Source: Lachnospiraceae bacterium AC3007 (lineage in GTDB: Bacteria; Bacillota; Clostridia; Lachnospirales; Lachnospiraceae). From it: DNA of 64,000 nt. The notes beneath the pieces are model-generated. The model had not been told where the DNA came from. It did no database searches and saw only the letters and a program-made list of their open reading frames with translations. The DNA lies in contig JHYK01000011.1 of the NCBI GenBank assembly GCA_000621405.1, forward strand, positions 59,577 to 123,576, in the 5' to 3' direction. This document shows positions 35,839 through 43,813 of the stretch, piece by piece (the stretch's first letter is position 1; every line of letters starts with the position of its first letter). Both the position numbers and the translations under genes were made by a program.

Positions 35839-36870
35839 ATGGCAGCAACGATCAAGGATATCAAAGCAGAAACAGGTCTCGGGCTTGCAACCATCTCGAA
35901 GTATCTCAACGGAGGAAATGTCCGTTCGGAGAACAGACTGAAGATAGAAGAGGCCATAAGAAAACTCGATTACCATCCCAATGAGACGGCCAGATCGCTT
36001 GTGACAAAGCGCACAAGGACCATAGGGTTCGTGGTAAATAACATCGCATCCAACTTTTCCGGGGTGCTGCTTCAGCATGCATCGGCTTATCTTCACGACA
36101 GAGGATACGGGATGATGATATGCGACTCCAACAGCGATGAAAAGCAGGAGGCGGAGAGCATCAGATTCTGTATCGAAAAGCAGGTCGACGGCATCATACT
36201 GATACCGGTATCGATGGAGCCTTCGTCTCTGCAGTCGGCGGAAAAAGCCGGAGTTCCGGTAGTATTGCTGGACCGAGAGATGCACAGCGATGATTTTGAC
36301 TGCGTCATAATAGACAACAGCAGCGCCGCAGAGAGGGCTACCGATTTTCTTATCAGCAGCGGGCACAGAAAGATAGCCGTGATCTATTCGAATGAGTACA
36401 CGGGGCATGAACGTTTTCTGGGATACAGGGCTGCCATGAAAAAAGCCGGGATAGAGATTCCCGAACAGTACATGTATTCGGCACGCACGCATTCCACGGA
36501 ACTCGGATATACCAGCATGAAAGCCCTGCTGAAGCTTAAGGACAGGCCCACGGCGGTGCTGTCCACCAATTATGAAGTAAGTCTCGGTGTCATAATGGCG
36601 CTCAACGAAGAGGGCGTCAGATGCCCGGAGAATATATCTCTTATCGGCTTCGATGAACTGATACTTCCCATGGTCATGAAGCCGAAACTCACTCTTGTGG
36701 CTCAGCCAATGGAGGAGATCGCATCGGAAGGCGTAAGGATACTTCTGAAGAGGATAGAGGAAGGCAGAAAGCTTCCTCCGCAGAAGGTCAGCCTGTATGC
36801 TGCGCTGAAGGAAGGCGAATCGGTACGGCGGATCCAGAATCGCCAGAAATCCCGAAAAGAAAGTAAATAA
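35839..36870 (+). CDS. LacI-family transcriptional regulator
   Basis: A 343-residue repressor with N-terminal helix-turn-helix 'TIKDIKAETGLGLATISKYL' and hinge helix region 'NGGNVRSENRLKIEEAIRKL', then 'YHPNETARSL' and a periplasmic-binding-like sugar sensor domain. It lies between the enzyme operon and the transporter operon. Both of those promoters contain the perfect palindrome CGAAACGTTTCG, the usual form of LacI-family sites with a central CG, so this protein is the natural candidate for binding them. It would be cotranscribed with, and therefore repress, its own operon. Confidence 0.92.
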   Translation: MAATIKDIKAETGLGLATISKYLNGGNVRSENRLKIEEAIRKLDYHPNETARSLVTKRTRTIGFVVNNIASNFSGVLLQHASAYLHDRGYGMMICDSNSDEKQEAESIRFCIEKQVDGIILIPVSMEPSSLQSAEKAGVPVVLLDREMHSDDFDCVIIDNSSAAERATDFLISSGHRKIAVIYSNEYTGHERFLGYRAAMKKAGIEIPEQYMYSARTHSTELGYTSMKALLKLKDRPTAVLSTNYEVSLGVIMALNEEGVRCPENISLIGFDELILPMVMKPKLTLVAQPMEEIASEGVRILLKRIEEGRKLPPQKVSLYAALKEGESVRRIQNRQKSRKESK

Positions 36871-36878
36871 TCTTTGTG

Positions 36879-36927
36879 TTGACACGCAGGAAGTTTTATA
36901 ATACAATAATCAAAGCGAAACGTTTCG
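36879..36927 (+). promoter_or_regulatory. Promoter and LacI-type operator of the transporter operon
   Basis: TTGACA (36879-36884) and TACAAT (36902-36907) with a 17-bp spacer, followed by the palindrome CGAAACGTTTCG (36916-36927) over the expected transcription start. It is identical in core to the site at 29033. Confidence 0.82.
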
Positions 36928-36975
36928 TGCGGTTCGCAGGATAAAAACCAGTATTATACTGATCGGAGGGGGAAC

Positions 36976-37950
36976 GTGGATAAGATCAAGCAGAACGCTT
37001 TTGTGAAAAAGGTCGGATTCAACAGGGTCATCCTGTTTTGCGTCATGATCCTGATGTATTTTGCATTCTCGCTCCTGGTGCCGGGATTCTTCGGTATGGC
37101 CCGCATCATGAGCATCATGAATTACGTGTACTTCCTCGGGTTCCTGTCGCTCGGCGTTACCTTTGTCATAGCGACCGGAGGAATTGATTTCTCCATAGGA
37201 CCGGTAATGTTCTGTTGCGGTCTTATTTCCGGATACACGATGCTGAATAAGGGAGCACCGGTTGTAGTATCACTTCTTATAAGCATACTGATAGGATTCC
37301 TCTTCGGATGCTTTAACGGATACCTCGTCTCATACTGGACGATACCTCCCTTCATCGTATCCATGGCATCCATGAACATAGCAAAAGGTATAGCGGCAGT
37401 ATATACAAAGACCCAGTCGGTCAGCTGGCCGCTCTCTACGGATCCTCAGAGAGGCTGGTTCAGAAATCTCGTAAGCTACAAGGGATTCCCCGTTGGACTT
37501 CTTATCTTCCTTTTCGTGGCATTCATCTGCATGATAGTCCTGAACAATACGAAGCCCGGCAGATACATCCTCTGCCTCGGCAGCAACCGTGAAGCCGTCA
37601 GGCTCTCCGGAGTCGATACCAAGAAATGGGAGATGCTCGCATATGTCATCTGCGGAACTCTGGTCGGCATAGCAGCGATCTTCTTTGTCGGAGCATATAC
37701 GACAGTCCAGCCCGGATACGGAGATCAGTACAACAACGAAGCTATCGCAGGCTGCGTCATGGGAGGCACCTCGATGGTAGGCGGACTTGCTTCCATAGGA
37801 GGCACGGTCATAGGCGTGCTGATCATCTCTCTTCTTCAGGAAGGCATCCTGGCTCTTGGATTTGCAAAAGATATACAGCTCATAGTTACGGGCCTTATCG
37901 TTATAGTCGTTGTGTACGCGGACGTCATGGCACGCCGCAGGAAGAACTAA
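36976..37950 (+). CDS. Sugar ABC transporter permease (RbsC type), first
   Basis: A 324-residue polytopic permease of the RbsC/MglC/XylH family, starting with GTG after GGAGGGGG. The family pattern 'GVTFVIATGGIDFSIGPVMF' and 'LCLGSNREAVRLSGVDTKKW' is clear, the latter being the cytoplasmic coupling loop. It is first gene of the transporter operon: permease, ATPase, permease, binding protein, mutarotase. Two different permease genes suggest a heterodimeric channel. Confidence 0.9.
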   Translation: MDKIKQNAFVKKVGFNRVILFCVMILMYFAFSLLVPGFFGMARIMSIMNYVYFLGFLSLGVTFVIATGGIDFSIGPVMFCCGLISGYTMLNKGAPVVVSLLISILIGFLFGCFNGYLVSYWTIPPFIVSMASMNIAKGIAAVYTKTQSVSWPLSTDPQRGWFRNLVSYKGFPVGLLIFLFVAFICMIVLNNTKPGRYILCLGSNREAVRLSGVDTKKWEMLAYVICGTLVGIAAIFFVGAYTTVQPGYGDQYNNEAIAGCVMGGTSMVGGLASIGGTVIGVLIISLLQEGILALGFAKDIQLIVTGLIVIVVVYADVMARRRKN

Positions 37951-37966
37951 GGGGAGGAGCAGACAA

Positions 37967-39463
37967 ATGGCTGATGCGATTCTTACTATGGAAGAAATAG
38001 ACAAGTCCTTCCCGGGAGTGCACGCTCTGGATCACGTACACTTTGACGTGAGGAGCGGTGAAGTGCATGCGCTCATGGGTGAGAACGGAGCCGGCAAATC
38101 GACACTGATGAAGGTGCTCACAGGCATCTACACAAAGGATTCCGGAACCATCACTTATGAAGGAAAGGAAGTTGAGTTCGCCAATACGAGAGAAGCTCAG
38201 GATGCAGGTATCGTCATAGTGCATCAGGAGCTGAACATGGTCGGAGACCTCACGGTATCCCAGAACATATTCATCGGACGTGAGTTCATGAAGGGCTTTG
38301 CGATCGATGACAAGAAGATGATAGAGGAGTCCAAGAAGCTTTTCGAAGAGCTCCACATCGACATCAATCCCAGAGACAAGATGAGCGACCTGACTGTCGG
38401 CAAGCAGCAGATGTGCGAGATAGCAAAGGCAATATCCCACAAGGCTAAGGTCATCATATTCGATGAGCCGTCGGCAGCGCTTACAGAGAAGGAGATCGAG
38501 GATCTCTTTGCGATCATCAGGGATCTGAGGGAGAAGGGACTCGCGATCGTCTACATCTCCCACCGTATGGATGAGATCAAGGTGATCACGGACAGAGTCA
38601 CCGTCATGAGAGACGGAGGCTATGTCGGAACCCTCATCACAAAGGACTGCACGAAGGAAGACATCATCAACATGATGGTCGGACGTGTGATATATGAGGA
38701 TCCGAAGACCGAGAGCAAGGTTCCCAAGGATGCTCCTGTCGTCCTCAAGGTCGAGCACCTTAATGCAGGCAGGATGGTCCAGGATGTGAGCTTCGAACTC
38801 AGAAAGGGTGAGATACTTGGATTCTCCGGACTGATGGGAGCAGGAAGGACGGAGACCGCAAGAGCCCTCTTCGGAGCTGATCCCAAGACCAGCGGAGACA
38901 TATATGTGAACGGAGAAAAGGTTACGATCAATTCTCCTCAGGATGCGGTGAAGCATGGTATCGGTTATCTTTCCGAGGACAGAAAGCGCTACGGTATCGT
39001 GGTTCAGAAGACCATAATAGAGAATTCCACGCTTGCTTCTCTTGAGAATTACATGAGCGGCATCTTCATCAATAAGAAAGAGGAGAAGAAGGTCACAGAG
39101 CAGTATATCGAGGAGTTGGCGACAAAGACACCGAGCGCGGACCAGCTGGTGGTCAATCTCTCCGGAGGTAACCAGCAGAAGGTCGTCATCGCAAAGTGGC
39201 TCGTGCGTAACTGCGACATACTTATCTTCGACGAGCCGACCAGAGGAATCGATGTCGGAGCGAAGAACGAGATATATAAGCTCATGAACAGGCTTGCTTC
39301 TGAAGGCAAATCAATAATAATGATCTCCTCGGAGATGACGGAGATCCTTCGTATGAGTGACAGGATAGTGATCATGTGTGAGGGCAGAAAGACCGGAGAA
39401 CTTGATATCTCCGAAGCCACTCAGGAAAAGATCATGGACAAGGCAACGCGTGATATCGCATAA
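37967..39463 (+). CDS. Sugar ABC transporter ATP-binding protein (RbsA/MglA type)
   Basis: A 498-residue protein with two fused ATPase domains. The first has Walker A 'GENGAGKST' and Walker B 'VIIFDEPSAALTEKE' with a degenerate signature 'LTVGKQQM'. The second has 'GLMGAGRTE' in place of Walker A, signature 'LSGGNQQKVVIAKW' and 'LIFDEPTRGIDVGAK'. This asymmetry is normal for RbsA/MglA. The ATG at 37967 follows GGGGAGGAG; the frame from 37910 overlaps the permease. It drives uptake by the two flanking permeases. Confidence 0.93.
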   Translation: MADAILTMEEIDKSFPGVHALDHVHFDVRSGEVHALMGENGAGKSTLMKVLTGIYTKDSGTITYEGKEVEFANTREAQDAGIVIVHQELNMVGDLTVSQNIFIGREFMKGFAIDDKKMIEESKKLFEELHIDINPRDKMSDLTVGKQQMCEIAKAISHKAKVIIFDEPSAALTEKEIEDLFAIIRDLREKGLAIVYISHRMDEIKVITDRVTVMRDGGYVGTLITKDCTKEDIINMMVGRVIYEDPKTESKVPKDAPVVLKVEHLNAGRMVQDVSFELRKGEILGFSGLMGAGRTETARALFGADPKTSGDIYVNGEKVTINSPQDAVKHGIGYLSEDRKRYGIVVQKTIIENSTLASLENYMSGIFINKKEEKKVTEQYIEELATKTPSADQLVVNLSGGNQQKVVIAKWLVRNCDILIFDEPTRGIDVGAKNEIYKLMNRLASEGKSIIMISSEMTEILRMSDRIVIMCEGRKTGELDISEATQEKIMDKATRDIA

Positions 39464-39474
39464 AGGAGAAAACG

Positions 39475-40455
39475 ATGAATAAGAAAAAATCGATTCTTGC
39501 TGATCAAAGGTTCATAGTACTCCTGGTGATAATCGCTCTGGTCGTGATCTATATGATCTTCAGTCCGGAGTTCAGGAAATATTCATCGATACTTTCGATG
39601 CTGGATTTCTCTTATTATGATGTGCTCATGGCTATCGGAGTCACATTCCCCCTTATCACCGCGGGAGTCGATCTTTCGATAGGAACCGGAATGGTCTGTT
39701 ATGCGCTCTGCGCAGGAAGACTTATCAGAGATTTCAACTGTCCCGTTATCGTTGCAATGCTGATATGCGTGCTCTTCGGAACACTCGTTGGATTCATTAA
39801 CGGCAACCTGATAGGAGTCATGGGACTACCGCCGTTCCTTGCCACACTCTGCACCTGCATGATCACAAGAGGAATAAGTTCGATGGTAATGGCTACTCCC
39901 TGGCCCACGAACAAGCAGCCGGGTGGATGGTTCCATTCGATCTTCAAGCTGACCTTCGGCACGGGAAGAAATGCGCTGAAGCTTCCGATAGGATTTGTGA
40001 TAGTGGTGCTGCTCGTGATACTCATGGAATTTGTGCTTAATCACACCAAGTTCGGAAGATACACCATAGCGATCGGAAGTAACAAGGAAGCAGTGATGCT
40101 CTCCGGTGTGAACGTCAAGTTCTATCACGTGATGGCATATACGATCTGCGGAACATTTGCAGGACTTGCAGCCATAGCTTATGCGGCAGTCGTTCCCACG
40201 GTACAGCCCGGAACAGGTGCAGGACTTGAGCTCGATGCCATAGGCGGAGTGTTCGTCGGCGGCGTGTCGGCTACAGGCGGATACGGATCGGTCATAGGCA
40301 CACTTGCCGGAGTGTTTGTCATAGTCCTCTTAAAGACCGGTCTTCCCTATGTGGGGCTGCAGGCTAACTGGCAGCAGATAATCACCGGCATGGTCCTTAT
40401 CGGAGCCGTCATGATCGATGTGGCGAAGAGAAGAAGGATGGCCAAGGAACAGTAA
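39475..40455 (+). CDS. Sugar ABC transporter permease (RbsC type), second
   Basis: A 326-residue permease related to but distinct from the first. It has 'GVTFPLITAGVDLSIGTGMV' and 'AIGSNKEAVMLSGVNVKFYH' coupling loop, and about ten hydrophobic helices. The ribosome site is AAAGGAGAA, with the ATP-binding gene ending 11 bases upstream. It probably pairs with the first permease. Confidence 0.9.
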   Translation: MNKKKSILADQRFIVLLVIIALVVIYMIFSPEFRKYSSILSMLDFSYYDVLMAIGVTFPLITAGVDLSIGTGMVCYALCAGRLIRDFNCPVIVAMLICVLFGTLVGFINGNLIGVMGLPPFLATLCTCMITRGISSMVMATPWPTNKQPGGWFHSIFKLTFGTGRNALKLPIGFVIVVLLVILMEFVLNHTKFGRYTIAIGSNKEAVMLSGVNVKFYHVMAYTICGTFAGLAAIAYAAVVPTVQPGTGAGLELDAIGGVFVGGVSATGGYGSVIGTLAGVFVIVLLKTGLPYVGLQANWQQIITGMVLIGAVMIDVAKRRRMAKEQ

Positions 40456-40463
40456 GGGTAGTT

Positions 40464-40481
40464 AAGCACAGTCATGTGCTT
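40464..40481 (+). other. Hairpin before the binding-protein gene
   Basis: AAGCACA-GTCA-TGTGCTT between the second permease and the binding-protein gene. It may mark an RNA processing site that allows extra binding-protein mRNA. Confidence 0.5.
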
Positions 40482-40517
40482 GGTATATAGTAAAATATTT
40501 TATAAAGGAGAAGAATT

Positions 40518-41801
40518 ATGAAAAAGAAAGTACTGGCAACATTACTCAGTGCAGCAATGGTAATGTCATTGCTGGCAGGTTGCGGCGGCGCAGCTGAGAC
40601 CGCTCCCGCTCCCGCAGCAGATGCAGCAGCTCCTGCAGCAGAAGAGGCAGCTCCTGCAGCAGAAGAGGCAGCTCCCGCAGCAGAAGAGGCAGCTCCCGCA
40701 GAGGAAGCAGCTCCTGCAGAAGAGGCACCCGCAGCAACAGGCGGATCAGGCGCTTACACAAGCGGCACACAGTTTGAAGGCGTAGTAGCAAACGAAGCTT
40801 ACAAGTTCCCTGTAGACGTTAAGTCTTTCCAGTCAACATACTGGCAGGCAGCTCTTAAGGGCATGGATATGGCTAAGGAAGAGCTCGGTGTTGATTATGA
40901 TGCACACGGCCCTAACTCTGAGTCTGATATAGCTGACCAGGTCAACATGCTCAATTCTGACATCAACAGCAACCCTCCCGGAATCGCTCTTGCAGCATGC
41001 GATACCACATCAGTTCTTGATTCTCTTAAGGACTGCGCTGACAAGAAGATCCCCGTTGTCTGCTTCGATACAGGTGTTGCAGATGCTCCCGAGGGTTCAG
41101 TAGTAGCAACTGTTGCAACTGACAATACTCAGGCAGGTGAGGTTGCAGCTGAGAACATGTACACAGCTCTTAAGGACGTTATCGCAGGCGCTGAGGGCCA
41201 GGTTCGTATCGGTGAGATCAACCAGGACGCTACAGCTCTTAACATCCAGCAGAGAGGCATGGGCTTCGTTAACAAGATCATCGATCTGATCACAGCTGAC
41301 GGCAAGACTGTTGCAGTTATAGGTAATGAGTTCTATGTAAACGAGGCTAAGAGCGCACACAGCGATCTTGCAGATGAGAAGTCAGCAGACGTTGTCATCG
41401 AGGTTGCAGTTCCCGCTCAGACAACTGTTGAGCTTTGCTCAGCTCAGGCACAGGCTATCCTTTCAAAGGAAGACACCATCGGCGTATTCGGTTCAAATCA
41501 GACAGCAGCAGAGGGACTTCTTGCAGCAGATGCAAACCTTTCACTTCTTGGAACCGACGCAGCAGCAGGCGATGTTATCGGAATCGGATTTGATGCAGGT
41601 TCCATCATCAAGGGCGCTATCGCTGACGGCACAATGTACGGCGCAGTTACCCAGTCTCCTCTTATGATGGGTTACTATGCAATCTATGCTCTTACCATGG
41701 CAGCAAACGGCGACAAGGTTGAGGACTTCCCTACAGCCGGCTACTGGTATGATGCAAGCAACATGAACGACGAGACAATAGCTCCGAACTTATACGACTA
41801 A
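40518..41801 (+). CDS. Sugar ABC transporter substrate-binding lipoprotein
   Basis: A 427-residue binding protein of the RbsB-like (type I periplasmic) family. The signal 'MKKKVLATLLSAAMVMSLLA' ends in a lipobox with Cys22. An Ala/Pro/Glu linker (residues about 24-75, 'EEAAPAA' repeats) follows, then the ligand-binding domain with 'DVKSFQSTYWQAALKGMDMA' and 'GVFGSNQTAAEGLL'. Codon use differs from neighbours: it strongly favours CTT, GCA, GCT and GTT, typical of a very highly expressed gene. A strong AAAGGAGAAG ribosome site and flanking hairpins support high expression. The sugar bound is unknown. Confidence 0.92.
   Translation: MKKKVLATLLSAAMVMSLLAGCGGAAETAPAPAADAAAPAAEEAAPAAEEAAPAAEEAAPAEEAAPAEEAPAATGGSGAYTSGTQFEGVVANEAYKFPVDVKSFQSTYWQAALKGMDMAKEELGVDYDAHGPNSESDIADQVNMLNSDINSNPPGIALAACDTTSVLDSLKDCADKKIPVVCFDTGVADAPEGSVVATVATDNTQAGEVAAENMYTALKDVIAGAEGQVRIGEINQDATALNIQQRGMGFVNKIIDLITADGKTVAVIGNEFYVNEAKSAHSDLADEKSADVVIEVAVPAQTTVELCSAQAQAILSKEDTIGVFGSNQTAAEGLLAADANLSLLGTDAAAGDVIGIGFDAGSIIKGAIADGTMYGAVTQSPLMMGYYAIYALTMAANGDKVEDFPTAGYWYDASNMNDETIAPNLYD
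40616..40735 (+). repeat. 21-bp tandem repeats encoding the Ala/Pro/Glu linker
   Basis: About five imperfect copies of GCAGAAGAGGCAGCTCCTGC-type units inside the binding-protein gene, coding for 'EEAAPAA'. Copy number is likely to vary by slippage. Confidence 0.85.
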
Positions 41802-41816
41802 TACGAGGAAAGCTCA

Positions 41817-41843
41817 CGCATGCCATGCTTGCATGGCATTGCG
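41817..41843. repeat. Palindromic element after the binding-protein gene
   Basis: CGCATGCCATGC-TT-GCATGGCATTGCG (one bulge). It is followed to about 41940 by more small hairpins (GCGC-GATA-GCGC, GTTACGC...GCGTAAC), giving a noncoding block similar in style to those at 14544 and 31697. Confidence 0.65.
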
Positions 41844-41956
41844 GGAGTTTGACGAGTAAACGAACATGAGGAAGAAGCGCGATAGCGCGGATTCCGAATG
41901 ATCGTCGCGTAGCGTAGTTACGCGTAGGCGTAACAACATGTAAAGAAATATTTTTT

Positions 41957-41986
41957 CAATGGCTCTCTCTTCGGAGAGAGCCATTG
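41957..41986 (+). other. 13-bp hairpin with UUCG tetraloop
   Basis: CAATGGCTCTCTC-TTCG-GAGAGAGCCATTG, a perfect stem with the very stable cUUCGg loop. It has no T-run after it, although Ts precede it. It sits 26 bases before the mutarotase start and could stabilise the binding-protein mRNA 3' end or attenuate read-through. Confidence 0.75.
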
Positions 41987-42012
41987 TTACATAATGATAA
42001 AGGAGAAGCAAT

Positions 42013-42450
42013 ATGCTTAAAGGAATACCCAAGATCCTTCCTCCGGAGCTCTTGAAGATACTCTGCGAGATGGGACACACGGACGAACTGACTATCGGTG
42101 ACGGCAACTTCCCCGGGACTACATACGGCAAGAAGGTTATCCGCATGGATGGACACGGAGTTCCGGAGATCCTGGATGCCATACTCCAGGTCTTCCCTCT
42201 TGATACATATGTGGATCATCCGGTGACCCTTATGGCTGTGGTAAAGGGAGATACGGTAGAGACTCCGATATGGGATACATACAAAGAGATCGTAAGAAAG
42301 TATGACGAAAGAGGAGATGCCTGCTTTGAGGAGATAGACAAGTGGGAGTTTTACGATAAGACAAAAGAACACTCTTCAGTCGTGATACAGACAGGTGAAT
42401 CAGCTCTGTACGCCAATATCATCCTGAAAAAGGGAGTAGTGGTGGACTGA
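42013..42450 (+). CDS. RbsD/FucU-family sugar mutarotase
   Basis: A 145-residue cytoplasmic protein of the RbsD/FucU family, which interconverts alpha and beta anomers of a sugar after uptake. It starts 'MLKGIPKILPPELLKILCEM' with 'GHTDELTIGDGNFPG', where the His and Asp are the active-site residues, and ends 'GESALYANIILKKGVVVD'. It is closer to FucU (L-fucose mutarotase) than to RbsD. It is last gene of the transporter operon and the best clue that the imported compound is a reducing sugar. The ribosome site is AAAGGAGAAG. Confidence 0.9.
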   Translation: MLKGIPKILPPELLKILCEMGHTDELTIGDGNFPGTTYGKKVIRMDGHGVPEILDAILQVFPLDTYVDHPVTLMAVVKGDTVETPIWDTYKEIVRKYDERGDACFEEIDKWEFYDKTKEHSSVVIQTGESALYANIILKKGVVVD

Positions 42451-42478
42451 ACACCGGTTATCCGATCAACAAAAAAAC

Positions 42479-42501
42479 GGGCAGGGGATCTTCCCCTGCC
42501 C
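42479..42501. terminator. Bidirectional terminator between the sugar operon and upp
   Basis: Stem GGGCAGGGGA/TCCCCTGCCC with a three-base loop. On the minus strand (end of upp) it is followed by a run of Us from the AAAAAAA on the plus strand; on the plus strand TGTCTTT follows. Confidence 0.85.
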
Positions 42502-42514
42502 TGTCTTTATATTC

Positions 42515-43168
42515 TTATTTTGTACCGAATATCCTGTCTCCCGCATCTCCGAGACCGGGGCAGATATAGGCGTCTTTGTTGAGCTCACGGTCTAGATGTC
42601 CTACATAGATCTGTATATCCGGATGAGCCTCCGACAGAGCCTTCAGTCCTTCGGGCGCTGCAATGATGCACATGAACTTGATCTTTTTGCCGCCTTTTTC
42701 CTTGATGAAATTCACAGCGTCTATCGCCGAACCGCCGGTAGCGAGCATCGGGTCGGTCACAATGATGATGCGCTTTTCTATGGGGCTCGGAAGCTTGCAG
42801 TAATACGAATGAGGCTTGTGAGTATTCTCGTCGCGGTAGAGGCCGATGTGTCCGACCTTTGCTGTGGGAAGCAGATTCAGGAGACCGTCTGTCATGCCAA
42901 GACCAGCCCTTAAGATAGGTACTATCGCCTGCTTCTTGCCTTTGATCCTCGGGGATCTGCACTTTTCTATGGGGGTCTCCACTTCCACATCCTCAAGCTC
43001 CAGATCACGCAGAGCCTCGTATCCCATCAGCATGGCGATCTCGTTGATCAGCTTCCTGAATTCGGCTGTGCCTGTAGATTTGTCGCGAAGCCTTGTGATC
43101 TTATGCTGGATGAGCGGATGATCGAAGATCTCGATGTTCTTGTTCCTGGAAAATTCCTTTTCGGTCAT
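42515..43168 (-). CDS. upp: Uracil phosphoribosyltransferase
   Basis: Salvage enzyme making UMP from uracil and PRPP (217 aa). The PRPP-binding motif is '[20 protein letters not shown]', and the uracil-binding C-terminus is '[18 protein letters not shown]'. The N-terminal '[17 protein letters not shown]' is also diagnostic. The ATG at 43168 is preferred for spacing to AAGGAAGGTG; a TTG three codons upstream is weaker. Confidence 0.95.
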   Translation of the reverse strand: MTEKEFSRNKNIEIFDHPLIQHKITRLRDKSTGTAEFRKLINEIAMLMGYEALRDLELEDVEVETPIEKCRSPRIKGKKQAIVPILRAGLGMTDGLLNLLPTAKVGHIGLYRDENTHKPHSYYCKLPSPIEKRIIIVTDPMLATGGSAIDAVNFIKEKGGKKIKFMCIIAAPEGLKALSEAHPDIQIYVGHLDRELNKDAYICPGLGDAGDRIFGTK

Positions 43169-43276
43169 GGCAATCACCTTCCTTCCGAGATTTTATTATA
43201 GCAAAAATCATAGGATATCAAAACCAATATATTGAGAAAATGATATAATCAGATAATATGGGGAAGGGGGTCAGAC

Positions 43277-43669
43277 ATGCTGAAACCGGATCATATAACG
43301 ATCAATGTTAAAGATATAGAAAAAAGCAGGAAGTTCTATGGGGAGATACTGGGCCTCACTGAGATGGAGACAGTCGATATGGGTGATCACAGACTGTACT
43401 ATTTTCAGCTGTCTGATGAGCTGCTCCTTGAACTGATAGAGTATGACGACGATCACGGTGAGATGCATCCTGACGTGAAGACCAGGGGCATATTCAGGCA
43501 TCTGGCGCTTCAGTGCGACGATGTGGATGATCTGTACAGAAGGCTAAAGGATGCAGGCTGCACCATACTCTCCGAACCCGGCTATGTACCTGAACTCAGT
43601 TTCCGGAACATCCTCGCAGAAGACCCCAACGGAGTAGAGCTTGAATTTGTTACCAGAGAGGACAGGTGA
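43277..43669 (+). CDS. VOC-family (glyoxalase/bleomycin resistance fold) protein
   Basis: A 130-residue vicinal-oxygen-chelate protein with two beta-alpha-beta3 modules. The first is 'DHITINVKDIEKSRKFYGEI' with metal-ligand His, the second 'FRHLALQCDDVDDLYRRLKD', ending 'EDPNGVELEFV' with the conserved Glu. This could be a lactoylglutathione-lyase-like or isomerase enzyme; the substrate cannot be told. The ribosome site is GGGAAGGGGG. It is a single gene divergent from upp. Confidence 0.82.
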   Translation: MLKPDHITINVKDIEKSRKFYGEILGLTEMETVDMGDHRLYYFQLSDELLLELIEYDDDHGEMHPDVKTRGIFRHLALQCDDVDDLYRRLKDAGCTILSEPGYVPELSFRNILAEDPNGVELEFVTREDR

Positions 43670-43674
43670 CGGCG

Positions 43675-43744
43675 GCAAGACAGGGGGACGGTTCTTGTTG
43701 TCTTGCCTGGACGGCAAGACAAAAGAACCGTCCCCCTGTCTTGC
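43675..43744. repeat. Long palindromic repeat, copy 2
   Basis: A 70-bp inverted repeat with arms GCAAGACAGGGGGACGGTTC... and ...GAACCGTCCCCCTGTCTTGC around a short loop. It is nearly identical to the element at 10057-10123 and again lies just after a coding gene and before a promoter. Confidence 0.9.
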
Positions 43745-43764
43745 TTTGCTCTCGCCCATGTATA

Positions 43765-43773
43765 TGGTATAAT
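43765..43773 (+). promoter_or_regulatory. Extended -10 promoter for the 696-aa protein gene
   Basis: TGG-TATAAT at 43765-43773, 40 bases before the start codon and 20 bases after the palindromic repeat. There is no clear -35 box. Confidence 0.6.
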
Positions 43774-43813
43774 ATTCCTTCAGAAGTTTTGGAGGTATTT
43801 GGGGAAATCATAA

